The notes: generated from the sequence alone by a model not told the origin. DNA of 64,000 bases from Microbacteriaceae bacterium PS02344 (GCA_029959905.1 JASCNZ010000007.1:32001-96000), one strand, 5' to 3'. Positions 9,284 through 17,800 are shown, counted from the first letter of the stretch. Program-made: numbers and translations.

Positions 9284-9427
9284 GTTTCTCCTTTAGGGGA
9301 TCGGGCGCGCGACCCGGGTGGTCGCGCAGCCTCCCGAACCCTCGCGGGGCGGGGCGACGTTCGGGTGACCTCCGGTGCACGAGGAGGTGTCCGGGAGGTG
9401 GCGGATGGGAGAGCAGACCCTAGTGTG

Positions 9428-9464
9428 TACGACCGTACGCATAAAGTGGTACGATCGTACGCAT
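9428..9464. promoter_or_regulatory. Double palindromic operator overlapping a leaderless promoter
   Basis: Two nearly identical 15-bp sites, TACGACCGTACGCAT (9428-9442) and TACGATCGTACGCAT (9450-9464), repeat with a 22-bp period, two helical turns. The second contains the palindrome GTACGATCGTAC and ends in the start codon of the acetyltransferase gene. TACGAT (9450-9455) is a good -10 whose 7-nt spacing puts +1 on the ATG, and the upstream copy falls at about -35. Likely bound by the TetR protein encoded second in the operon. Confidence 0.7.
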
Positions 9465-10059
9465 GACGGATCACTTCGCAGACGACCCGCGCACGCACCG
9501 GGAGCGGATGCTCGCCGGCGACCTCTACATCGGCGACGACCCCGAACTCGTCGCCCGGACGGCGCGCGCCGCACGCCTCGCCGACCTCTATCATCGGCAG
9601 ACGATCTCGGGCGACCCTGCCGCCCGCGGATGGCTGCAGGACCTGCTGGGCGAGCTCGGAGAGGGCGTCATCGTCCGGCCGCCGTTGCACGTCGACTACG
9701 GCGAGCACATCCGCATCGGCGCCCGCACCTTCGTCAACTTCGGTCTCACCGCGCTCGACACCGCCGCGATCACGATCGGCGAGGACTGCCAGATCGGTCC
9801 GAACGTGCAGCTGCTCACTCCCACGCATCCCATCGATCCGACGCTGCGCCGCGACAAGCTCGAAGCCGCCCTGCCCATCGCCATCGGCGACAACGTGTGG
9901 CTGGGCGGAGGAGTGATCGTGTGCCCCGGCGTCACCATCGGCGACAACACGGTCATCGGTGCCGGCGCCGTGGTCACCCGCGACATCCCCGCGAACGTCG
10001 TCGCGGTCGGCAACCCGGCGCGCGTGATCCGCGAGATCGGCGACGAGCATGACGCCTGA
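9463..10059 (+). CDS. Sugar O-acetyltransferase (maltose/galactoside type, left-handed beta-helix)
   Basis: 198 residues. The N-terminal ERMLAGDLYIGDDPEL matches the maltose/galactoside acetyltransferase substrate domain, and the rest is a hexapeptide-repeat beta-helix (IRIGARTFVNFG, ITIGEDCQIGPNVQL, the catalytic His in LTPTHPID, then NVWLGGGVIVCPGVTIGDN). It would transfer acetyl from acetyl-CoA to a sugar hydroxyl in the cytosol. There is no ribosome-binding site; the ATG lies at the predicted +1. It overlaps the downstream TetR gene by 11 bp and its promoter holds the double operator, so it is presumably repressed by that TetR protein. Confidence 0.9.
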   Translation: MTDHFADDPRTHRERMLAGDLYIGDDPELVARTARAARLADLYHRQTISGDPAARGWLQDLLGELGEGVIVRPPLHVDYGEHIRIGARTFVNFGLTALDTAAITIGEDCQIGPNVQLLTPTHPIDPTLRRDKLEAALPIAIGDNVWLGGGVIVCPGVTIGDNTVIGAGAVVTRDIPANVVAVGNPARVIREIGDEHDA

Positions 10060-10609
10060 GCCGGGCAGCCGGCGCGGACGCCGGAACGACCCCGACCGCC
10101 GCGACCGCATCATCGACGCCTGCCTCGACGTGATCGCCGAGTCGGGGGTCGCCGGCGCCTCGCACCGGCGAATCGCCGAAGCCGCCGGTGTACCGCTCGG
10201 CTCGATGACCTACCACTTCGCGGGCATCGACGAGGTGCTGCGCGAGGCGTTCACCCGGTTCGGCACCGAGATCAGCGAACGGTTCGAGACGCGGATGGCG
10301 GCGGCATCCGACCTCGAATCGGCCAGGGAGGCGGTCGTCGCCATCATCCTCAGCGACGTCTACGGCGACCCGCGCGAGCTGGTGCTCTCGCACGAGCTGT
10401 ACACGCTCGCCGCCCGCGACCCCGCGTACCGCGAGCTCACCAGCGCGTGGATGCGGCGCAGCCGCGACGCCCTCGAGAAGTGGTTCGATCCCGAGACCGC
10501 GCACATGGTCGACGCCATCATCACCGGCGTCTCCATCCACCGCGCCCTCGACGTCACCGACCGCGACCCGGCCGAGGTCGCGCTCGCCGTGGCGCGCATC
10601 ACCGCCTGA
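10049..10609 (+). CDS. TetR-family transcriptional regulator
   Basis: 186 residues. The N-terminal helix-turn-helix spans about residues 15-65 (RIIDACLDVIAESGVAGAS, RRIAEAAGVPLGSMTYHF), and the C-terminal part resembles the TetR_C ligand-binding group with an LSHELYTLAARDP helix. It starts inside the acetyltransferase gene (11-bp overlap), so the pair forms one operon and the regulator probably represses its own promoter through the two 15-bp sites at 9428-9464. The 3' end enters an 18-bp tandem repeat. Confidence 0.92.
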   Translation: MTPEPGSRRGRRNDPDRRDRIIDACLDVIAESGVAGASHRRIAEAAGVPLGSMTYHFAGIDEVLREAFTRFGTEISERFETRMAAASDLESAREAVVAIILSDVYGDPRELVLSHELYTLAARDPAYRELTSAWMRRSRDALEKWFDPETAHMVDAIITGVSIHRALDVTDRDPAEVALAVARITA

Positions 10610-10673
10610 CGGCGTATCCCCGCCTGTAGGCGCATTCCCGCCTGAGGGCGCATTCCCGCCCGACGGCTCCACG
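10602..10673. repeat. 18-bp tandem repeat, three full copies plus a fourth degenerate
   Basis: Units at 10602-10619, 10620-10637 and 10638-10655 share CCGCCTGANGGCGCATTC with few changes; a fourth from 10656 is partial. Each unit contains a small inverted repeat (GCC-TGNN-GGC). The first copy includes the TetR stop codon. The rest of the 154-bp gap to the MFS gene holds nothing else I can name. Confidence 0.75.
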
Positions 10674-10763
10674 CCTGACCTGCACGCCCCCGCGGCCGCC
10701 CACGTAGCGCGGCTCTTCCATCGACCGGCGCGACCGCATCCGCGCACGACCATCGGGACTCCC

Positions 10764-11969
10764 ATGACCACCACCACCACCGCCCCCACGCGCGCCGACC
10801 GCCGCGCACGCCTGGCCGTCGCCGCGCTGTTCCTCACGAACGGCGCCCTGTTCGCGAACATCCTGCCGCGCTACCCCGAGATCAAGGAGCACCTCGGCCT
10901 CGACAACACCGTCTACGGGCTCGCCGTGGCCGCGTTCCCGGTCGGCGCCATCGTCGCGGGACTCGCGGCGGCCGCGCTCATCCGCCGGTTCGGGTCGGCG
11001 AAGGTCGCGGTGTTCGGCACGATCCTCACGGGTGTCGGTGTTCTCGCCGCCGGTCTCGCACCCAGCGTGTGGCTGTTCGCGCTCGGCCTGTTCCTCGGCG
11101 GCGCGATGGATGCCATCACCGACGTCGGACAGAACGCCCACGCCCTGCGCGTGCAGCGCGGCTACGGACGGTCGATCCTCAACTCCTTCCACGCCGTGTG
11201 GTCGATCGGCGCGGTGCTCGGCGGCACGATGGCGGCCGGCGCGATCGCCCTGCGCCTGCCGCTGGGCTGGCACCTCGCGATCTCGGGGGTGCTGTTCTCG
11301 GTGCTGTCGCTCGTCGCGCTGCGGTTCTGCCTGCCGGGGCGTGACGAGGCCGCCGATGAGGACGCCGTGGCCGACGCAGAAGAGGTGTCGACGGCGGTGC
11401 GCCGGGGCATCCGTCCCGCTGTGGTGTGGTCGCTGATCGGTCTCGTGGTGATCGCCGTGGTGGGCACGGTCGTCGAAGACGCCGGCAACACCTGGGCGAC
11501 GCTCTACCTGTCGTCGCTCGGAGCGCCGGCAGCGCTCGCCGCCTCGGGTTTCATCGCGCTCGTCGGCGCGCAGTTCATCGGGCGGCTGCTCAGCGATCGC
11601 CTCGTCGACCGCTTCGGCCAGCGCGCCGTCGCGCGGGTCGGCGGCCTCATCGTGGTGCTCGGCATGGGGCTCGCGCTGGCGTTCCCGTCGGTGCCCGGCA
11701 CGATCCTCGGCTTCGCCGCCGCCGGTTTCGGCGTCGCCCCGCTCGTCGCGGGTGCGATGGCCGGGGCCGACCGCCTGCCGGGTCTGCGCCACGGCACCGG
11801 GCTGACCCTCGTCTCGTGGCTGATGCGACTGGGGTTCCTGCTGTCGCCTCCCGTGGTCGGCGTTCTCGCCGATGCCACGAGCCTGCGCGTCGGACTTCTC
11901 GTCATCCCCGTCGTCGGGGTCGTGGTGATCCTCGTCGCCGGGGTGCTGCGGGGTCGCGAGCGGGTCTGA
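10764..11969 (+). CDS. MFS transporter (12-TM)
   Basis: 401 residues with about 12 hydrophobic segments split by a charged central loop (residues about 190-215, DEAADEDAVADAEE). The first half has the FTNGALFANILPRYP-like opening and an RRFGSAKVAVFG loop 2-3 motif of the FucP/YbjJ-like MFS group, often sugar or drug/H+ carriers. Substrate cannot be predicted. It lies 154 bp after the TetR gene, across a tandem repeat, so it may or may not share that promoter. An extended palindromic element follows it before the convergent pnuC. Confidence 0.88.
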   Translation: MTTTTTAPTRADRRARLAVAALFLTNGALFANILPRYPEIKEHLGLDNTVYGLAVAAFPVGAIVAGLAAAALIRRFGSAKVAVFGTILTGVGVLAAGLAPSVWLFALGLFLGGAMDAITDVGQNAHALRVQRGYGRSILNSFHAVWSIGAVLGGTMAAGAIALRLPLGWHLAISGVLFSVLSLVALRFCLPGRDEAADEDAVADAEEVSTAVRRGIRPAVVWSLIGLVVIAVVGTVVEDAGNTWATLYLSSLGAPAALAASGFIALVGAQFIGRLLSDRLVDRFGQRAVARVGGLIVVLGMGLALAFPSVPGTILGFAAAGFGVAPLVAGAMAGADRLPGLRHGTGLTLVSWLMRLGFLLSPPVVGVLADATSLRVGLLVIPVVGVVVILVAGVLRGRERV

Positions 11970-12039
11970 CGCCGGATTCTCCGGTCATCCCGGTCGCGCG
12001 CACCGGTCGTCGGCCCCATTTCGCGCGTACCCGCGCCGG

Positions 12040-12110
12040 CTGCACGGAGATTGCACGTCTGCACGGAGCATCCGTCGATTTCTCCGTGCAGGTGTGAAAA
12101 TGTCGTGCAG
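12040..12110. repeat. Nested palindromic element between convergent genes
   Basis: An inner perfect 10-bp inverted repeat, CTGCACGGAG (12059-12068) with CTCCGTGCAG (12082-12091), is enclosed by an outer pair, CTGCACG (12040-12046) with CGTGCAG (12104-12110). There is no T run, so it could be a Rho-independent-like stop only in part; it may instead be a REP-like element. It lies 3' of both neighbouring genes. Confidence 0.6.
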
Positions 12111-12160
12111 GTGGGGGTGGATGCAGGGGGGATGCACGGCCGGGGCCGGATCCGGCGCGG

Positions 12161-12871
12161 TCAGTCCCGCCGCCGGTCGCGCTGCACCGGGATGAGGCCG
12201 GTCTGCGCGGTCGGGATCGGATCGACCGGGCGGCGTTGCGTGCGCATCCACACCACGAAGCCGATCGCCGTGAAGGCGCCGTAGAACACGTACATCAGCC
12301 CCGTGGCGTAGTACCCCGAGCCGAACAGCAGCGGCACCCCCACCACGTCGACGGCGATCCAGATGAGCCAGAACTCCGTCCAGCCCTTCGCCATGCCGTA
12401 GGTCGCGAGGAGCGACCCGACGAACGTCCAGGCGTCGGCCCACACCGGCTCCCACGACCCGAGCGCGCGGAAGAGGGGCGTGAGCGCGATCGTGCCGATC
12501 ACCATGCCGAGCACGAGGCCGACGCGCGCCCCGGTGGGCGCCCAGCGCGGCTGCACCCGTCCGCCCTCGGCACGGCGCCAGCGCACCCAGCCGTAGATCG
12601 CGACCGCGATGAACATGATCTGCCGGCCGGCCTGACCGAGCAGGTGCGGCAGCGAGTGATCGGGGCTGAGCACCGAGCCGAGGAAGACGGTCAGCAACAG
12701 CACGTTGCCGACGATGCCGACCGGCCACGCCCAGATGCGCCGCCGCATACCGCCGATCGCGCTCGCGAGGCCGAAGGCGTTGCCCACCACCTCGCGCACG
12801 AGGAGCGTCTGTCCACCGGGCAGGGTCCAGGTCGACGAGAAGGCGTCGACGAGCCAGGTCAGCGGATCCAT
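12161..12871 (-). CDS. pnuC: Nicotinamide mononucleotide/riboside transporter PnuC
   Basis: 236 residues with about seven hydrophobic segments. PnuC hallmarks visible are the N-terminal amphipathic region, VVGNAFGLASAIGGMRRRIWAWPVGIVGN, the IYGWVRWRR loop and the repeat of W-x-x-Y/F features such as DAWTFVGSLLATYGMAKGWTEFW. PnuC proteins import nicotinamide riboside by facilitated diffusion for NAD synthesis. The start overlaps the stop of the upstream GNAT gene by one base (TGATG), suggesting translational coupling. No NAD riboswitch is visible upstream. Confidence 0.92.
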   Translation of the reverse strand: MDPLTWLVDAFSSTWTLPGGQTLLVREVVGNAFGLASAIGGMRRRIWAWPVGIVGNVLLLTVFLGSVLSPDHSLPHLLGQAGRQIMFIAVAIYGWVRWRRAEGGRVQPRWAPTGARVGLVLGMVIGTIALTPLFRALGSWEPVWADAWTFVGSLLATYGMAKGWTEFWLIWIAVDVVGVPLLFGSGYYATGLMYVFYGAFTAIGFVVWMRTQRRPVDPIPTAQTGLIPVQRDRRRD

Positions 12872-13386
12872 CAGGATGCCGTCGGCGTCGGGCGGTCGTC
12901 GAGGGTGAGCTGCAGAAAGCTGAGGTCGAGCCAGCGCCCGAACTTCGCGCCGACCTGCGGCAGGCGGCCGACCTCCACGAATCCGAGGCGCCGGTGCAGG
13001 GCGACCGACGCCGCGTTGCCGCTCTCGACCGCGGCGACCATCACGTGCACGCCGTGTTCGCGAGCCCGCCCGATGAGCGCCGTCATGAGCTCGCGGCCGA
13101 CGCCGCGCCCCTGGGCGCCCTCGCGCACGTAGACCGAGTGCTCGACGGTGTGCCGGAAGCCGCTGTGGGGACGCCACCGCCCGAACGTCGCGTATCCGAG
13201 CACACCGGTCTCATCGGATGCCACGATCACCGGGAAACCGTCGCACGACCGCTCGCCCAGCCAGGCCGCGCGGTCGTCGACATCGACCGGGTCTTCGTTC
13301 CAGATCGCCGTGGTGTGCACGACGGCGTGGTTGTGGATCGTGGTGATCGCCTCGAGGTCGGCGATTCCGGCATCCCTGATCTGCAT
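12871..13386 (-). CDS. GNAT N-acetyltransferase (phosphinothricin acetyltransferase-like)
   Basis: 171 residues of the PAT/YncA type: an IRDAG-ADLEAI-TIHNHAV opening, the YVREGAQGRGVGRELMTALI acetyl-CoA loop (Q/RxxGxG/A) and the SVALHRRLGFVEVGRLPQVG-KFGRWLDL tail typical of the family. These enzymes acetylate small amines such as methionine derivatives or phosphinothricin-like compounds. First gene of a two-gene operon with pnuC, sharing a one-base stop/start overlap. Confidence 0.9.
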   Translation of the reverse strand: MQIRDAGIADLEAITTIHNHAVVHTTAIWNEDPVDVDDRAAWLGERSCDGFPVIVASDETGVLGYATFGRWRPHSGFRHTVEHSVYVREGAQGRGVGRELMTALIGRAREHGVHVMVAAVESGNAASVALHRRLGFVEVGRLPQVGAKFGRWLDLSFLQLTLDDRPTPTAS

Positions 13387-13462
13387 CGGGTTCTCCTGCG
13401 TCTGCGCTCGGGCAAGCGCATCGCCGACGGTACCAGTCCGCCCGACGGTCGAGGCGCGCCGG

Positions 13463-14365
13463 TCACCGCCAGGTCGTCAGCTTCCCGGGGTTGAGCACGA
13501 TCCACAGGCGCGCCACCGCGCCCGCGACCACCCCGAGGTTCACCACCGCGACGATCCCGCCGTGCTCGCGGAACAGGAACGCCAGGCCGTCGCCCGTCTC
13601 GACGATCTCGACCTGCATCGCGGGGCGCTTCGCCGCGATGCCGAACAAGAAGCGCGCCACGTTGTCGGCACCGGTCACGACGTTTCGTGCCGCGTTCACG
13701 ACCCCGCCACCGTCGCTGTGCAGCTCGACGTCGGGGGCGAGCACCCGCAGCAGGTCGTGGATGCTCCCCCTGCCGCTCGCCTCGTGGAACGCCCGCACCA
13801 CCCGGTCGTGCTCGCCGCGGGACACGTCGACCGCGCGGTCCTGCTGCACGTGCCGCCGCGCCGAGGCCGCGAGCTGGCGCGCGGCGGCAGGAGAGCGCCC
13901 GAGCACCTCGGCGATGTCGGCGAACGGCACGTCGAAGACATCGTGCAGCACGAACGCCACCCGCTCGGCGGGCGTCATCGCCTCCATCACCACGAGCAGC
14001 GCCGTGGCGACCGCATCGGCACGAGCGACCCGGTCGAGGGGGTCGTCGAGATCGGATGCCGGGGCCACGCGCGATCCGGCGACGAAGAGTTCGAGCGGCA
14101 CCGGCTCGGGCAGCCACTGGCCCACGTACTGCTCCCGCCGGCGGCGCGCCGAGGTGAGCAGGTCGAGGGCGACGCGGCTCGCCACCGTGGTCAGCCACGC
14201 GGCCGGGTTCCGGATGCCCGAGCGCTCGGCATCCGTCAGGCGATACCACCGCGTGAAGGCGTCGTGCACGACGTCTTCCGCGTCGGCGACCGTGCCGGTC
14301 ATCCGGTAGGCCATCGAGAGCAGGCGGCGCCGCTCGTCGTGCACGTCATGCTGCGCGTCGTCCAC
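13463..14365 (-). CDS. sigJ: ECF41-group RNA polymerase sigma factor (SigJ-like)
   Basis: 300 residues with GTG start and GAGGAG upstream. Sigma-2 region at about 10-75, sigma-4 at about 120-175 (DVPFADIAEVLGRSPAAARQ), then a SnoaL-like C-terminal extension of about 120 residues. The extension holds the ECF41 signatures WLPEP (84-88, at the linker) and DGGG (218-221), while the third, usually NPDKL, reads NPGKL (292-296). In ECF41 factors the extension acts as a fused regulator instead of a separate anti-sigma factor. The divergent neighbour is the expected target type. Confidence 0.92.
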   Translation of the reverse strand: MDDAQHDVHDERRRLLSMAYRMTGTVADAEDVVHDAFTRWYRLTDAERSGIRNPAAWLTTVASRVALDLLTSARRRREQYVGQWLPEPVPLELFVAGSRVAPASDLDDPLDRVARADAVATALLVVMEAMTPAERVAFVLHDVFDVPFADIAEVLGRSPAAARQLAASARRHVQQDRAVDVSRGEHDRVVRAFHEASGRGSIHDLLRVLAPDVELHSDGGGVVNAARNVVTGADNVARFLFGIAAKRPAMQVEIVETGDGLAFLFREHGGIVAVVNLGVVAGAVARLWIVLNPGKLTTWR

Positions 14366-14402
14366 CGGTCTCCTCGTCTCGCGCCTCCCCGCAGACTACC
14401 GA

Positions 14403-14429
14403 CCTCACACATCGACGGGCTGCGTCGTC
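14403..14429 (+). promoter_or_regulatory. Candidate ECF41-dependent promoter
   Basis: CCTCACA (14403-14409), a 16-nt spacer, then CGTC (14426-14429). The ECF41 promoter consensus, as I recall it, is TGTCACA-N16-CGTC, so five of seven -35 bases and the whole -10 match at the exact spacing. It lies about 48 bp upstream of the oxidoreductase start codon. Confidence 0.65.
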
Positions 14430-14476
14430 GACCAGGGGAGAGGATGCAGAGAGCATCCCGCATCGAGAGGACCGCC

Positions 14477-15229
14477 ATGAGGATCGCCGTCGCCGGAGGA
14501 ACCGGAACCGTCGGACACCACGTCACCCGCACCGCCCGGGAGGCCGGGCACGAGGTCGTCGTGCTGTCTCGCAGACACGGCGTCGACGTGGGAACGGGGG
14601 TGGGTGTCGCTGCCGCGCTCGCCGGGGCGGATGCCGTCGTCGACGTGACCAGCACCATGACGCTGTCGCGGAAGAAGGCGACCGCGTTCTTCGAGACCGG
14701 AACGCGAACCCTGCTCGACGAGGAGGCGCGGGCGGGCGTGGGGCACCACGTGGTGCTGTCGATCGTCGGGATCGACGGCATCGATGCGGGCTACTACGGC
14801 GCCAAGCTCGCCCAGGAGCGCGCGGTCGCCGAGGGCCGTATGCCGCACTCGATCGTGCGCGCGGCGCAGTTCCACGAGTTCGCCGGGCAGGTGATGTCGC
14901 TCGTGAGCGGGCCGTTCGCGGTCGCCCCTCGCACGCTTATGCGCCCGGTCGCGGCGCGCGAGGTCGCCGCGCATCTGCTGCGGGTGGTCGAGGGCGGGCC
15001 GGTCGGCCGTGCGCAGGACATCGTCGGGCCACGCGACGAGACGCTCGCCGACGTGATGCGACGGCAGCTGGCGGCCGACGGCATCCGCCGCCGCGTGCTC
15101 GACGTGCGCCTACCCGGCGCCTACGGCCGGGGACTGGCCTCGGGTGCGCTGCGCGGCGGCCCCGATGCACTGCAGGGCGGGATCACCTTCGACGACTGGC
15201 TCCTCAGCCCCGACCACCCCCGCCCCTGA
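14477..15229 (+). CDS. NAD(P)-binding atypical SDR (NmrA/epimerase-like), likely ECF41 target
   Basis: 250 residues opening MRIAVAGGTGTVG, a Rossmann dinucleotide motif of atypical SDRs (NmrA/NAD-dependent epimerase type), with SIVGIDGIDAGYYGAKLAQE carrying a Y-x3-K-like element. ECF41 sigma factors are typically next to a carboxymuconolactone decarboxylase, oxidoreductase or epimerase gene whose expression they drive, and this gene is divergent from sigJ behind a matching promoter. GAGAGGA precedes the ATG. The reaction is unknown for this group. Confidence 0.85.
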   Translation: MRIAVAGGTGTVGHHVTRTAREAGHEVVVLSRRHGVDVGTGVGVAAALAGADAVVDVTSTMTLSRKKATAFFETGTRTLLDEEARAGVGHHVVLSIVGIDGIDAGYYGAKLAQERAVAEGRMPHSIVRAAQFHEFAGQVMSLVSGPFAVAPRTLMRPVAAREVAAHLLRVVEGGPVGRAQDIVGPRDETLADVMRRQLAADGIRRRVLDVRLPGAYGRGLASGALRGGPDALQGGITFDDWLLSPDHPRP

Positions 15230-15265
15230 TCCGGCAGGCGACCGCCGCCACGACACCACCCGTTC

Positions 15266-15332
15266 CCGTTGCAGAATCTGTCGTTCCGTCGCCCCGCCAG
15301 CGACAGATTTCGCGACGGGAGTAGAGGGAGGA
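15266..15332. repeat. REP-like palindromic element, family 2, copy 1
   Basis: Arms TTCCCGTTGCA and the opposed GCGACGGGA enclose a perfect 9-bp inner inverted repeat, AATCTGTCG (15275-15283) with CGACAGATT (15301-15309). It lies between convergent genes, directly after the DUF808 stop codon. Related elements are at 22092-22165 and 26880-26974. Confidence 0.65.
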
Positions 15333-15335
15333 ACG

Positions 15336-16253
15336 TCAGGCGTGGACGTCGGCGGGCGACTCCTCGCCCTCGTGGAAGCTGGGCTTGCGGCCGAAGAGCT
15401 TCGCGATGCCGAGCACGATGCCGACGATGACGAGACCCGCGACGAGGCCCGCGACGGCGGAGAAGAGGGTGTCGCCGATCCAGACGACGACGGCGCCCGC
15501 CGGCTCGAGCGCGTGCTCGATCGCGTGCAGGATGTCGGCGCCGACGTGCAGGCCGACCTCGCCGAGATTGACGAGCAGCAGGTGCCCGCCGACCCACAGC
15601 ATCGCCACCGTGCCGAGGATGCTGATGAAACGGAAGACCGCGGGCATCGACCGCACGATGCGCATGCCGGTGTGGCGCACGCGGGCCTCGCGGTTCTTCG
15701 CCATCTTCAGGCCGATGTCGTCGATCTTCACCAGCAGCGCGACCGCTCCGTAGACGACGCCGGTCATGATGACGGCGATGACCGCGAGGATGGCGAGGGT
15801 CGTCCAGATGTCGAGCCCCGCCTCGAGGTTCGACAGCGAGATGAGCATGATCTCGGTCGAGAGGATGAGGTCGGTGCGCACCGCACCCCACACGAGCTTG
15901 TTCTCGTTGCGGGCGCCCTCGTCGGCGTGGCCGTGCTGCACCCCGAACCACTCGAGCACCTTCTCGGCGCCCTCGAAGCACAGGTACGCGCCACCGAGGA
16001 TGAGCAGGTACGGCAGCACGAACGGCGCGAAGGCGGTCAGCACCAGCGCCACGGGGATGATGATGAGGAACTTGTTGGCGAGCGACCCCACGGCGATCTT
16101 CGCCACGACGGGCAGCTCGCGCGCCGGTGTGATGCCCTGCACGTACTGCGGGGTGACGGCGGCGTCGTCGATCACGACGCCCGCGGCCTTGGCCGATGCC
16201 TTCATCGCCGCGCTCAGAATGTCGTCGACGACGGCGAGCAGTCCAACCGACAT
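15336..16253 (-). CDS. DUF808 (YedI-type) inner membrane protein
   Basis: 305 residues with about six to seven membrane segments. The opening [32 protein letters not shown] and the downstream [21 protein letters not shown] block are characteristic of DUF808 proteins, whose function is not established. The start ATG at 16253 is preceded by a GGGGGGA tract. The gene stands alone, divergent from msrB. Confidence 0.9.
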   Translation of the reverse strand: MSVGLLAVVDDILSAAMKASAKAAGVVIDDAAVTPQYVQGITPARELPVVAKIAVGSLANKFLIIIPVALVLTAFAPFVLPYLLILGGAYLCFEGAEKVLEWFGVQHGHADEGARNENKLVWGAVRTDLILSTEIMLISLSNLEAGLDIWTTLAILAVIAVIMTGVVYGAVALLVKIDDIGLKMAKNREARVRHTGMRIVRSMPAVFRFISILGTVAMLWVGGHLLLVNLGEVGLHVGADILHAIEHALEPAGAVVVWIGDTLFSAVAGLVAGLVIVGIVLGIAKLFGRKPSFHEGEESPADVHA

Positions 16254-16407
16254 ATGCGTCCCCCCGGGTGTGAAGTGCAGACGAGCCACTCTACCGAGTC
16301 GCCGCAAACTCACAGCGCGCTCCCAGCCCCACGGGACCAAAACAGGGCGGTCGGCGGTTGTGACTGATGACGCCGCAGCCAGCGGCGCCGAACAGAGGAG
16401 ACAGACC

Positions 16408-16896
16408 ATGTCGAACGACTTCCGCAAGACGCCCGAGGCCGTCAGCGACCTCACTCACCTCCAGTACGAGGTCACTCAGGAGGACGCCACCGAGCCGCCC
16501 TTCCGCAACGCCTACTGGAACAACCACGACGCCGGCATCTACGTCGACGTCGTGTCGGGACAGCCCCTGTTCAGCTCGCTCGACAAGTACGACAGCGGCA
16601 CGGGCTGGCCGAGCTTCACGAAGCCGATCGAGGCGGATGCCGTCACCACCCGCACCGACCGCACCCTGTTCATGACGCGCACCGAGGCGCGCTCGTCGGG
16701 CGCCGACAGCCACCTCGGCCACGTCTTCGACGACGGCCCACGAGACGCGGGCGGCCTGCGGTACTGCATGAACTCCGCGGCGCTGCGCTTCATCCCCGCC
16801 GATCGGCTCGACGAAGAGGGGTACGGTCGCTACAGCGGCCTCTTCGACGGCACCGGCACCGCTGACACCACCCACGACACCGAGGAGAAGTCATGA
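16408..16896 (+). CDS. msrB: Peptide-methionine (R)-S-oxide reductase MsrB
   Basis: 162 residues. The catalytic Cys120 is in [11 protein letters not shown], and GTGWPSF and [10 protein letters not shown] are the substrate-pocket motifs. The two CxxC zinc sites of many MsrBs are missing (the first position reads [11 protein letters not shown]), so this is a zinc-free form. MsrB reduces methionine-R-sulfoxide in proteins using thioredoxin. GAGGAG precedes the ATG. The stop codon overlaps the msrA start (ATGA), giving a complete R/S methionine-sulfoxide repair operon. Confidence 0.95.
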   Translation: MSNDFRKTPEAVSDLTHLQYEVTQEDATEPPFRNAYWNNHDAGIYVDVVSGQPLFSSLDKYDSGTGWPSFTKPIEADAVTTRTDRTLFMTRTEARSSGADSHLGHVFDDGPRDAGGLRYCMNSAALRFIPADRLDEEGYGRYSGLFDGTGTADTTHDTEEKS

Positions 16897-17438
16897 CCGA
16901 CGACACCGGAACCATCACCCGCACCCCCGGCACCGAGACGGCCGTGCTCGCCGGCGGATGCTTCTGGGGCATGGAAGACCTCATCCGCCGCCAGCCCGGC
17001 GTGCTCGACACCCGGGTCGGCTACACCGGCGGTCAGAACGATCACGCCACGTACCGCAATCACCCGGGTCACGCCGAGGCGGTCGAGATCGTGTTCGACC
17101 CCGCGAAGACGACGTACCGCGACATCCTCGCGTTCTTCTTCCAGATCCACGACCCGTCGACGTTGAACCGTCAGGGCAACGACATCGGGTCGAGCTACCG
17201 TTCGGCGATCTTCCCGCTCAGCCCCGAGCAGGAGCAGGTCGCTCGCGACACCATCGCCGACGTCGACGCCTCCGGCCTGTGGCCGGCGAAGGCCGTGACC
17301 ACGATCGAGCCCGCGGGCCCGTTCTGGGAGGCCGAGCCCGAGCACCAGGACTACCTGGTGAAGTACCCCAACGGGTACACGTGCCACTTCCCGCGCGCCG
17401 GCTGGGTGCTGCCGAAGCGCGCCGAGACCTCGGTCTGA
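16893..17438 (+). CDS. msrA: Peptide-methionine (S)-S-oxide reductase MsrA
   Basis: 181 residues with the catalytic GCFWG motif (Cys23), the GYTGG loop, the [11 protein letters not shown] and [18 protein letters not shown] blocks, and HQDYL near the C-terminus, all standard for MsrA. It reduces methionine-S-sulfoxide. Translation is coupled to msrB by a 4-bp ATGA overlap. Only one further Cys (in NGYTCHFPR) is present, so regeneration probably uses an external thiol. A terminator follows 28 bp later. Confidence 0.95.
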   Translation: MTDDTGTITRTPGTETAVLAGGCFWGMEDLIRRQPGVLDTRVGYTGGQNDHATYRNHPGHAEAVEIVFDPAKTTYRDILAFFFQIHDPSTLNRQGNDIGSSYRSAIFPLSPEQEQVARDTIADVDASGLWPAKAVTTIEPAGPFWEAEPEHQDYLVKYPNGYTCHFPRAGWVLPKRAETSV

Positions 17439-17466
17439 CCCGCGCCGCGGATCCGGCATCCGCAGA

Positions 17467-17500
17467 GGGCCCCGACGTCGTCATGACGGCGGGGCCTTTC
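17467..17500 (+). terminator. Intrinsic terminator of msrBA
   Basis: GGCCCCG (17468-17474) pairs with CGGGGCC (17490-17496), with an inner GACGTC/GACG pairing, followed by TTTC. Confidence 0.8.
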
Positions 17501-17554
17501 GCGTGCCTGCCCGGCGTGCGAGGCTGGAGGCCGCCCGCGCTTCCGAGGAGTCCC

Positions 17555-17800
17555 ATGGTCGTCAATCCGCTCATCCCGAGCATCTACGACGTCGTGTTCG
17601 GATGCATCTGGGTCGCCGTCGTGGCGTTGACCGTGGTGGCGTTCGTCTCCGCCCTGCGCGAGCGCCGTGTCACCGGCATCCACTTCGTCCTGTGGGCTCT
17701 GCTGATCTGGTTCGTGCCCGTCCTCGGTCCCATCGCCTGGTTCCTGCGCCGCCCCCGCGGTGCCGACGTGCCTGCTGCGTCGCGCGCGGCATCCGACTGA
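17555..17800 (+). CDS. Small PLDc_N-like membrane protein
   Basis: 81 residues with two membrane segments (about 9-31 and 42-64). The second, VLWALLIWFVPVLGPIAWF followed by RRPRG, matches the PLDc_N motif seen at the N-terminus of cardiolipin synthases and in many free-standing small actinobacterial membrane proteins of unknown role. GAGGAG precedes the ATG. Monocistronic; a repeat block follows. Confidence 0.75.
   Translation: MVVNPLIPSIYDVVFGCIWVAVVALTVVAFVSALRERRVTGIHFVLWALLIWFVPVLGPIAWFLRRPRGADVPAASRAASD

Noticed and set aside
11970..12160. NAD-type riboswitch for pnuC
   Set aside because: The structured region is downstream, not upstream, of pnuC; upstream it is directly coupled to the GNAT gene.
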